A stretch of 64,000 nucleotides of DNA from Chimonanthus salicifolius (taxonomy: Eukaryota > Streptophyta > Magnoliopsida > Laurales > Calycanthaceae). This document shows positions 59,401-64,000 of the stretch, piece by piece. Both the position numbers and the translations under genes were made by a program. Below the pieces are notes generated by a model that was not told the DNA's origin, did not search any database, and was given only the letters and a program-made list of their open reading frames with translations. The DNA lies in the NCBI GenBank assembly GCA_013350335.1, contig CM023539.1, forward strand, positions 14,942,302 through 15,006,301, written 5' to 3'. Position 1 is the first letter of the stretch. The number at the start of each line of letters is the position of its first letter.

Positions 59401-60085
59401 CTGGAGTTTAGAAGATTGGGTTGTGATCACAATCTATCGTTCTGACAATGTAGACATTCAGTAATGGACTTTAGTCATTTGGGCTCCCTCACTTTTAATT
59501 CGACCAAGTACTCTAACCAGTGTGTCAAATTTTTTATTCATCATTTGTTATTAGAGTAGGTCCTTCCTACCTGATGAGAAAACATGAAATAGCAATTGTG
59601 TCCTAATATGGTGCCACAAGAGGACATTAGTTCGCCTTATGCTTCTAAAATGTGCTTATTGTTGGTGTTCATGCACATTTTTGGGTGTCTAAGAAGTGTT
59701 CTTTATTCATTTTCGTCCTTGTGTGTTTTGTGTGTTGGGGTGGGTATGTGCGTCTCTTAATGATTGTTCTTTATGAATTTACCAGTGCACGTGCTTGCAT
59801 CTTGGCGATTGTTCTATATTTATTTGTCTATGATCCTTTTTCATTTCACTTACTGCTGTCTAGTTTTCAGAGATTGTTTCCAATTTTTGATATGTGGCTA
59901 AAATGGGGCATCTTTATGACCTTTCATTTAGTAATTTTGTTGATAATTTTGTCAGTTTAAACTTTAGTATTTCATGTTTAGTATTGCTGAAATGGAGGCG
60001 CTGTGTTCATTTTTGCAGATTGCAGCAAAGTTTCGAAACAGTGGGCAAACATGTGTTTGTGCAAATAGAATAATAGTGCAAGAAG
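34654..60085 (+). CDS. ALDH5F1: Succinic semialdehyde dehydrogenase, mitochondrial (5' two-thirds; exons 1-12)
   Basis: The product is an NAD-dependent aldehyde dehydrogenase that oxidises succinic semialdehyde to succinate, the last step of the GABA shunt, in the mitochondrial matrix. Twelve exons join in frame to 348 codons plus one base. Residues 1-40 form a transit peptide (R, H, S and Y rich, no acidic residue). ALDH landmarks follow in order: ITPWNFP, VVIKPSE, the Rossmann-fold loop FTGSTAVG, the catalytic Glu in LELGG (residue 304), and the catalytic Cys in GQTCVCANR (Cys338, with Cys340 two residues on; the CxC pair acts as a redox switch in animal SSADH). Every splice site is GT-AG except intron 1, which is GC-AG. 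Plant SSADH is usually about 530 residues, so about 180 C-terminal residues lie to the right. No stop or frameshift is seen. The gene symbol follows plant ALDH naming and rests on recalled similarity to the Arabidopsis protein. Confidence 0.95.
34896..35009 (+). CDS. ALDH5F1: SSADH exon 2
   Basis: Thirty-eight codons, [12 protein letters not shown] to DGKSIK, phase 0 at both ends. The acceptor is ggcag/ATG; the donor is AAAG/GTTCTT. It includes GLVGGKW, the conserved N-terminal part of the mature enzyme. Confidence 0.93.
36012..36107. repeat. Tandem duplication, about 58-bp period
   Basis: aactttgtctttcaagagat, then taaaagctattggttgata, is repeated at 36,012-36,051 and 36,069-36,107. Confidence 0.8.
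36125..36330. repeat. gtatccgtgtc-rich dispersed repeat
   Basis: Variants of cgtatccgtgtc, cgtgtcccgt and ggatacgtatctaacacgta are packed into 200 bp, ending ccgtgcttcatag. I recall this wording from non-autonomous DNA transposon ends in plants. No target duplication was identified. Confidence 0.45.
37842..37941 (+). CDS. ALDH5F1: SSADH exon 3
   Basis: It encodes [11 protein letters not shown] to SSAYDTFY plus one base. The acceptor is attgcag; the donor is TTCTATT/GTATGA. NPATG is a typical ALDH N-terminal word. Confidence 0.93.
38491..38539 (+). CDS. ALDH5F1: SSADH exon 4
   Basis: A 49-bp exon encoding (S)[15 protein letters not shown](W). The acceptor is catgtag; the donor is AAATG/GTACCT. 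The split codons at both ends restore S and W. Confidence 0.92.
38985..39072 (+). CDS. ALDH5F1: SSADH exon 5
   Basis: It encodes (W)[16 protein letters not shown] to KEAIGE. The acceptor is cttgaag; the donor is GAG/GTATTT. It includes LEQGKP, a well-conserved SSADH word. Confidence 0.94.
39184..39294 (+). CDS. ALDH5F1: SSADH exon 6
   Basis: Thirty-seven codons, [18 protein letters not shown] to RRLFVLKQ, phase 0. The acceptor is gatag; the donor is ACAG/GTGCCC. The donor opens the 11,375-bp intron 6. Confidence 0.95.
39627..40111 (-). mobile_element. Ty1/copia remnant with one LTR and the pol tail
   Basis: A perfect 5-bp duplication ATTCT (39,622-39,626 and 40,112-40,116) bounds the element. 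The left LTR (39,627-39,917, 291 bp, TGTAG..ACAACA) is the 3' LTR in minus orientation. It is preceded on that strand by a purine tract (ttgagggg) and the last residues of copia pol. Only about 40 bp of the 5' LTR (40,074-40,111) survive, so most of the element is deleted. The 3' LTR contains a short duplication of gaatgggtcccacaaca. Confidence 0.88.
39925..40029 (-). pseudogene. Copia pol C-terminus
   Basis: The minus strand reads [18 protein letters not shown], then [14 protein letters not shown] and a stop. QLADxLTK near the end of the RNase H region, and a PA-stop just before the polypurine tract, are typical of plant Ty1/copia polyproteins. Only these roughly 34 codons remain. Confidence 0.85.
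40112..40200. repeat. CT microsatellite
   Basis: (ct)n at about 40,113-40,138, followed by a C-run and a second short tctctctct stretch. Confidence 0.85.
40304..40945 (-). mobile_element. Truncated family A LTR
   Basis: It begins TGTAACACCCCGTCCCG like other family A termini, followed by a T-run, and contains the acceptor-like module on the minus strand (CACTGGGCATGTTGATCTC..CCTTGCCTTGCAG/G, about 40,668-40,705). It stops where LINE sequence begins. No target duplication. Confidence 0.65.
40946..41054 (-). pseudogene. LINE ORF2, distal part
   Basis: The minus strand encodes [20 protein letters not shown], then SFGR, matching the region downstream of the reverse transcriptase core in plant LINEs (the usual pattern is LASWKGKYLSxGGR). 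It continues exactly from the piece on the other side of the hAT-like element when one copy of the 8-bp duplication is removed. Confidence 0.8.
41055..42457. mobile_element. hAT-like non-autonomous DNA transposon, 1,403 bp
   Basis: The terminal inverted repeats are CAATGTAACAAATACCG (41,055-41,071) and the reverse complement of 42,441-42,457, CATTGTCACAAATACCG (15 of 17 match). The 8-bp target duplication AAAGTGAA is perfect (41,047-41,054 and 42,458-42,465). An 8-bp duplication with CA..TG ends is characteristic of the hAT superfamily. There is no transposase. The interior near both ends is rich in cgttaaaa/ttaacgg words, and a SINE is inserted at 41,122. The insertion lies inside LINE ORF2. 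Confidence 0.88.
41122..41271 (+). mobile_element. tRNA-derived SINE
   Basis: The head reads GGGTGTAGCTCAATTGG, with a pol III A box TAGCTCAATTGG (41,127-41,138) and B box GGTTCGAGCCC (41,171-41,181). A tRNA-unrelated body (ctcacccgtgggggttttac) and a 14-base A-run at 41,258-41,271 follow. ACATG occurs at both borders as a possible short target duplication. It sits inside the hAT-like element. It is not a functional tRNA gene because no acceptor stem or 3' half follows the B box. Confidence 0.85.
42466..43830 (-). pseudogene. LINE ORF2 reverse transcriptase, inactivated
   Basis: Minus-strand fragments carry plant LINE RT words in order: [20 protein letters not shown] (43,740-43,620), [11 protein letters not shown] (about 43,400), [16 protein letters not shown] (about 42,840-42,790), and FVEDTIIFC (about 42,690). 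The usual catalytic FADD is replaced by FVED, so one of the two metal-binding aspartates is lost. Stops and frameshifts separate the fragments. Downstream, [13 protein letters not shown] is a frameshifted form of the usual LPFxYLGxPL. Confidence 0.88.
44280..44455 (+). repeat. 51-bp tandem repeat, three copies
   Basis: The unit reads cccaccactgtaaaatatga, then aattcacctatccatttggc, then tgggaattc. It translates as a 17-residue repeat in the chance ORF at 44,280-44,537, but there is no sign of a gene. Confidence 0.9.
44745..44890 (+). repeat. 62-bp tandem repeat, three copies
   Basis: The unit core is acaaactcaatcaatagatt, then ggttgtttatga, with pyrimidine-rich spacers. Confidence 0.85.
46573..48327 (-). 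pseudogene. LINE ORF1, C-terminal low-complexity part, degraded
   Basis: The minus strand has pro/ser-rich ORF pieces (47,559-47,131, 47,188-46,943, 46,998-46,759) in shifting frames between the RRM segment and the family B insertion. This is as expected for the poorly conserved tail of a plant LINE ORF1. No zinc knuckle was recognised. Confidence 0.55.
48328..48714 (-). pseudogene. LINE ORF1, RRM-containing N-terminus
   Basis: 128 codons from ATG at 48,714. After a Ser/Pro-rich start (residues 1-40) comes an RNA-recognition motif with RNP2 [10 protein letters not shown] and RNP1 RGFAFIRF. Plant L1-type LINEs often carry such an RRM in ORF1. It is the 5' end of the split LINE. A host RRM gene is unlikely because LINE RT follows in the same orientation. 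Confidence 0.8.
48840..49122 (-). pseudogene. Second LINE reverse transcriptase fragment
   Basis: The minus strand reads [17 protein letters not shown], a stop, and then [20 protein letters not shown] followed by DPLSPFLF. This is the RT region around the [13 protein letters not shown] motif (Gly replaced by Arg). It lies upstream of the first LINE's ORF1 on that strand, so it is from a separate insertion. Internal stops show that it is dead. Confidence 0.8.
49123..50669. other. Remainder of SSADH intron 6
   Basis: No gene. A 26-bp word gatcaacgcctgcaactagg, then cagg occurs at 49,240 and 49,746. The sequence after each copy is loosely similar (purine-rich, then ttatataggaaagc-like, then aaataaaaata), which suggests two diverged copies of one repeat. 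The rest is AT-rich. Confidence 0.5.
50670..50732 (+). CDS. ALDH5F1: SSADH exon 7
   Basis: Twenty-one codons, [20 protein letters not shown] plus K. The acceptor is ttccacag; the donor is AAG/GTATGT. PWNFP contains the Asn that helps stabilise the oxyanion in ALDHs. Confidence 0.96.
50853..50963 (+). CDS. ALDH5F1: SSADH exon 8
   Basis: Thirty-seven codons, [20 protein letters not shown] to LQAGIPP. The acceptor is atcag; the donor is CCA/GTAATT. KPSE contains the Lys that contacts the cofactor ribose in the ALDH family. Confidence 0.96.
50964..53311. other. First part of SSADH intron 8
   Basis: No gene. A (ct)n run at 51,489-51,519 generates the RERE-type chance ORF on the minus strand (51,377-52,012). 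Words typical of old repeats occur (gaaatccatccaaaactgcc near 51,829), but no element ends were found. Confidence 0.5.
51489..51519. repeat. CT microsatellite
   Basis: Uninterrupted (ct)n, about 15 units. Confidence 0.95.
53417..53461. repeat. AT microsatellite
   Basis: An uninterrupted (ta)n run of about 44 bp inside LTR5, near its start. Confidence 0.95.
56868..57357 (-). mobile_element. TRIM retrotransposon, complete, LTRs of 194 and 197 bp (TRIM2)
   Basis: The LTRs are at 56,868-57,061 and 57,161-57,357, with TGTAATGA..starts and GTATTACA ends. On the minus strand the 5' LTR is followed by AA and a primer-binding site TGGTATCAGAGCATGG (57,158-57,143), matching the initiator-Met tRNA type. 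A purine tract (ttttaaagagggtagat) precedes the 3' LTR. Flanks CCAAC (56,863-56,867) and CTAAC (57,358-57,362) form the 5-bp duplication with one mismatch. It is inserted in LTR5. Confidence 0.94.
57722..58265. other. Last part of SSADH intron 8
   Basis: No gene or element end was recognised. Confidence 0.6.
58266..58331 (+). CDS. ALDH5F1: SSADH exon 9
   Basis: Twenty-two codons, [15 protein letters not shown] to LLASPQ. The acceptor is tttag; the donor is ACAG/GTTTTG. It follows the 7,302-bp intron 8. Confidence 0.95.
58508..58585 (+). CDS. ALDH5F1: SSADH exon 10
   Basis: Twenty-six codons, [19 protein letters not shown] to ATVKK, with the nucleotide-binding loop. The acceptor is tatag; the donor is AAG/GTAGGT. 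Confidence 0.96.
58974..59051 (+). CDS. ALDH5F1: SSADH exon 11
   Basis: Twenty-six codons, [10 protein letters not shown] to DVAVKGS. It contains the general-base Glu (SLELGG) and FDDADLD. The acceptor is tccag; the donor is AGT/GTAAGT. Confidence 0.96.
59052..60018. other. SSADH intron 11
   Basis: 967 bp, T-rich towards its 3' end. The ORF at 59,652-59,960 is hydrophobic chance coding of T-rich intron sequence. Confidence 0.7.
60019..60085 (+). CDS. ALDH5F1: SSADH exon 12
   Basis: Twenty-two codons plus one base, [17 protein letters not shown] to VQE. It contains the nucleophilic Cys and the neighbouring Cys. The acceptor is ttgcag; the donor is GAAG/GTATTT. No later exon could be found before the window end, so intron 12 is at least 3,915 bp. 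Confidence 0.95.
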
Positions 60086-60596
60086 GTATTTAGTGTATTC
60101 CATGCTCTTATCTATCAGTATTCCTTCTTTATATTCATCATTTATTACTTTGGCTTTCACTTTTATTTTCTGATGGAAAAACAATTTCATGGTTTCTTGC
60201 CGTCAAGGATTGGTTCTGAAGTTCTGTTCCTTTTTGTTCTATTTGTATTGACATGGTTTTCTTAAACAAATTGAGTATTGGTTGATAAAAAAGAATTTTC
60301 CTGTAACCAATGAAAGTCGTCCATCTGTTGTCTTATTGAGATCTATATTTGGGCTAATTGGTAAGGTCTAAGCTAAGCATCAACAGCCAGTGGTAATAAA
60401 CTAAGAATCAGAATGTAGTGCTGGTAATCAGAAATTTAAAATATAGCATGGCATGGAAAGTAGGATGGCCTTAAATAAAATAGTTGGAAGATGTATTATT
60501 TTTGATAATTAGGCAAGGAAGAGTATGCGATGGTTACCCAGAGGAGAGAGAGAGAGCAGCAGGCAAGAGGAAGGAGATGCAATGGCTTCAGAGATA

Positions 60597-61117
60597 GGGC
60601 TTTTGTTACCCTTTTTGTGGCAAATTTACCAGAATGTATAACAACCACTTGGCTCCATGGATTCTTTGGGAAATGGGGAACGGTAGTTGATTCCTTTGTT
60701 CCATGAAAAAAGGATTCAGCAGGAAGAACTTTTGCTTTTGTCTAAATGGGATCCGGGAGCCAAGCAGAGAAAGCGATCAACGAAGCGAAGGGGGTTGTAC
60801 TGGAAGGGCAAAGGCTGCAAGTGAACCCTGCTCTTTTTCAGAGGGGTGCTCAACTTAGGCAAAACTCCCAATCAATTGGAATACAAGCAACTAAACAGGT
60901 AACAATTCCCCAGAGGAAGTCTCAGACAAACGTGGGTGGTGCATTGGGTAAAGGTGATAGGGTTGTTGGTTCTAGAAAATGGGTGGAAGTGGTAAAGACT
61001 GTTCCGTCAGCCAAACAAACTCTTACAGTTGGGAATGGGCCGGTGGGTTATGAGAAACCCCTTCAAGTTGATCTCATGCTTCATCTGACAGAGGAAGCGT
61101 CGAAAGAAGGGTGGTAA
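60597..61117 (+). pseudogene. LINE ORF1 N-terminal RRM, broken
   Basis: Translation gives TLFVANLPECITTTWLHGFF, then GKWGTVVDSFVP, a stop, and then GRTFAFV, a stop and MGSGSQAEKAINEAKG. RNP2 (LFVANL) and RNP1 (GRTFAFV) are visible with the usual spacing. In-frame stops at about 60,703 and 60,743 show decay. The 123-codon ORF at 60,746-61,117 is its continuation. Confidence 0.75.
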
Positions 61118-61156
61118 TCGACGGGTATAGTTTTGAAGTAAAAAAGGAACTTTTCT

Positions 61157-61645
61157 GTGGAAGAAATCCAGCATCTCCTTGTTGGTGAAGGTTTCTCAGT
61201 AGAATTGATTAGCATAATAAGTGATGGCAGCTTTCTGGTTTCCTTGAAATTGGAGTCTAACGCTGCTCGTATTCTGCAAACCCCATTCGATCCAGTTGGA
61301 ATTAGGATTTTGGGACGTTGGGACCAGCAGTCTGTTTGTTACACAAGGCTGGCTTGGGTTTGGTGTTTTGGCTATCCCCTTGAAGGCTGGCCAGAGTCCT
61401 TATTAGGGCTTTTGGTCCGTCTTGGAAGGCTTGTGGAGGTGGATCATTCGAATGTCACAAGACATGATTCTTCGACTTTGAATCTCTTGATTGAGGTGGA
61501 TATCCATCAAAAGTTGCCAGATATAGTTAGGTTGGGTCTGAAAGGGAAGGTTTTCGACGTCGCAGTGCGAGAAATTTTGAAGGAGGAACCAGAAAAACAC
61601 CGGAATTTCTCTCTTCCACCGGAGAAAACAATAAAGTTCTCGTAA
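61157..61645 (+). pseudogene. LINE ORF1 core (DUF4283-like region)
   Basis: 162 codons. The pattern WDQQSVCYTRLAWVWCFGYP, then LEGWPESLLGLLV resembles the W..xRxAWVxxxGxPLxxW pattern of plant LINE ORF1/gag-like proteins (DUF4283). It precedes a diverged acidic, Ser-rich tail with frameshifts (62,255-62,667). It is not a host gene, as shown by the preceding RRM and the stops. Confidence 0.7.
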
Positions 61646-62617
61646 TCTTCAAAGAATTTTCAAATGTTGGAGAGGCCATGTGACTCTGATGTTACGGAAA
61701 CAGATGGCAAGACTTCCGTCGTTCCAACCGTTGTTGCACCGAAAAAAGGGGAAACTGAGGAAAAATGAGAGGTTTGAGGGAGAAGACTCAGAAGGAAACA
61801 TGAAGACTGCCCTAAATTAGCGTGAGCAGTTTCTTAAGGAGAAAAATGAAATTCTCGCACGTGTTGAGTGTGTGGAATCCTTATTGATATAAACTCATGT
61901 CAGTCCCTCTTTGGCGGCAGGTGGGCCTATCGTATTTGGGTCTGGTCCATTTTGGGCCCAGACTCAGGGTGTTGTGGAACTTATTCCAGACTTATGGGCC
62001 ACTGCTCCTCTCACTCAAGTCCATCGTGCGCCCAGTGTTGATCTTGGACCACGACCATATTTTCTGTTTCCTGCAACTTTCCCTTTCATACATTTTGGAC
62101 CACTCTCAACAGGCTTGCCTTTCTTCCAAGCGTCCCCTCAACGGCAGGAGATGCGTTTCTCTGTACCAAAGCCAACCCCAAGAATGCAGATGGGCCCACA
62201 AGGCAGTGGTATACAAGTTCACCAAGCCAATGCAGAAACACAGAAGCTTCAACTTTGTGTACAGTAGCAAGATCTTCAGAGACCATCACCTGGGGTGCAT
62301 GGGGGAATGATTTTCCTCCGGTGACAAGAGCATTGGCATCGGCAACAAGCAACACTCCTGATCTTCCTCAGGAGGATGAGGAGATTGACGGAAATCCAGA
62401 AGGTATAAATCTCACAGTAGAGGATCCAACATTGGTTTCATTGAAAAGGAAGGGTATTCAGTGGTTGATGGTAATGAGATTTTGAATATAGGGAAGTCAT
62501 TGGGAATCAAATTTAGTGATGAAGGTAATGCAGTGAGTGAGTTGCAAAGGGTGGAAATGAGAGATCGATCCTCTTCTACTTCTTCTAGAAAGTCCAGGAA
62601 AAATAGAACAGCTTTGG

Positions 62618-64000
62618 TGTTGAGGGACATTCCCAATTTTAATGGTCTTCTCAAATTTCTTGATTAATTATAATTATATGCAGCAGAATGAACAAGATTA
62701 ATCAAGGTGGTGTGGTGTGTGATAACAAGAGTGTACAAATAAGTTGAACAATCACACAAAGACAAGACCAAACATCCACAACACCCGATGTATAGCGGTT
62801 CGGAGTAAATCCCTCCTACATCCGCTGAGGACTCACCCACTCTTGGGTTATTCCAAATTCACTATGTGGAGAATTACGCCCTCATGAATAGAGTGAGACT
62901 TTCACCCAACTCGAATCCTAGTTTTGAAATGTTCGATCTACCCCGGTCTACTTCCTTATCCCTCTAGTTTTTATAGTGGTTCAAGCACCTTGGTTTAATC
63001 CACTTCACAATGTGATGTTTGAAATAAACACAAGAAGAAGCACTTGTGATGCAGGAAAATGGGATAGGGTAACCCTAAATGCCTAAATGAGATTGGACAC
63101 CAAATTAAAGAACCTAAAATGCCTAATGCAACCCAATTTGGGAAAAAATCTGATATTCCTAATTCTAAATGAGTTGAAATTAATCACCAAACTACTATTG
63201 CAAATTCAAAATATAAATTCACCACATATAATCAAAGTAATTCTTGGAGATCTAATGTAGACAGTCATATGATAACCCAAAAGTAATTACAAGTCAAAGT
63301 AGGAGGCCCTCAAAAGAAGAGGCTTATCAAGTCTTGCATGTATGTAGATATATCACCAAACGGGACTGATTTGGGTTGTTTGGTAAATAAGATGGTGATA
63401 AAACAGAATATGGCAGCAGTATAAGGGTTATTAGGGATATCGGAAGTGGCAAAATGCTTAGGAAAGGATTGGACAGGCTAAGATCGGGGCTAGAAATGTG
63501 GGACAGATGTAAGGGAAGGCTAAGGAAGAATTATGGCAGCACATAGAATGGGAAAAGCAGATTGGGACAGCACTGTAAAGGCCGATAAAGGACTGTGGCA
63601 GCAAAGGGGATAGGGTGTGGGGGTGGCGAAGGCAAGTGGATGGGCTGTATGGATTGGCAATGGAGAGGGGAGGTCCAAAAGGGGATTAAGACAACAGTTA
63701 GGGACTGTAGGAAGACTGTAGCAGCAGTAGGAGGGGTAAAAAGAGGAGGATCTGGGGTATAGGAGGGGTCCGGTAGCAAGGAAGAGGCTAGGAGGGGCTG
63801 GCGGAAGTCACAGATAGCATGGGAGGGGCTGGCGACACTGAATGGACTTGGATTTAAGGATTGTAACACCAAGGAAGGGTGCTGAGTGGGACAGGAATGC
63901 AATACAGGAGATCTGGGAGTGTTGGGAGAGTGGCGAAAGGTAAGAGAGTTTGGGGAGCTTGGCAGCAGATGGGATTTGCAGGAGGAAGGTGGCGAAACCA
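62618..64000 (+). mobile_element. Family B element, runs off the window
   Basis: A likely start is TGTTGAGGGACATTCCC. The next bases, ctcaaatttcttgatt, align with the family B copy at 43,910, and gcggttcggagtaaatccct, then cctacatccgctg at 62,797 is the shared block. 63,400-64,000 is G-rich with ggcagcag words and yields chance ORFs on the minus strand. The end is not in the window. Confidence 0.55.

Larger units (their letters stand above)
60500..62617 (+). mobile_element. LINE ORF1 fragment in SSADH intron 12
   Basis: + strand LINE remnant. The RRM (60,600-60,800) is followed by an LINE ORF1 core (61,157-61,645) and a diverged tail (61,900-62,617). It is cut by a family B element at about 62,618, and no ORF2 follows within the window. 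Confidence 0.75.

Noticed and set aside
63531..63902. 123-codon ORF on the minus strand at the window end
   Set aside because: It is low-complexity Pro/Ser coding opposite a G-rich part of a family B element, with no domain.

Overview
This is nuclear DNA from a flowering plant, and it is AT-rich and dominated by transposable elements. The evidence is GT-AG introns, one split housekeeping gene of plant type, plant LINE, copia and TRIM elements, and very long plant-style LTRs. The species cannot be named from this window; the long introns packed with repeats suggest a large-genome lineage.

The one gene I can name is on the + strand from 34,654 to beyond the right edge: mitochondrial succinic semialdehyde dehydrogenase (SSADH, ALDH5F1), which oxidises succinic semialdehyde to succinate in the GABA shunt. 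I placed twelve exons (348 codons plus one base), all with consistent phase. They cover the transit peptide, the NAD-binding region, the catalytic Glu and the catalytic Cys pair. The last third or so of the protein (about 180 residues, judged from the usual plant length) lies outside the window. Intron 1 uses a GC-AG pair. Introns 6 (11.4 kb), 8 (7.3 kb) and 12 (at least 3.9 kb) are swollen by transposons.

Upstream (1 to about 34 kb) I see no intact gene. There are nested long LTRs of one superfamily (here family A): solo LTRs with perfect 5-bp target duplications at 6,894-10,046 (-), 19,472-22,576 (+), 23,998-31,111 (+, split) and 27,396-30,187 (-, inside the previous one), plus several truncated pieces. 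A second family (B, about 2.0 kb) lies at 17,704-22,832, split by a family A LTR. Two TRIM elements sit at 16,584-17,183 and 32,782-33,290. A decayed coding-like block with internal tandem repeats lies at 10.7-11.7 kb.

Intron 6 holds a copia remnant (39,627-40,111), a family A LTR piece, and an L1-type LINE on the minus strand. The LINE is split by a 1.4-kb hAT-like element that itself carries a tRNA-derived SINE, and split again by a family B element. A second LINE reverse transcriptase fragment follows. Intron 8 holds another solo family A LTR (53,317-57,716, minus) with a third TRIM inside. Intron 12 holds a LINE ORF1 followed by a family B element that runs to the window end.

The most unusual signal is in the family A LTRs. 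Each of five interrupted or solo copies has a TATA-like box, then a splice-donor-like site, and 1.3-2.5 kb later (nested insertions removed) a conserved branch-site/acceptor-like module, all on the sense strand. This suggests that the LTR itself contains an intron.
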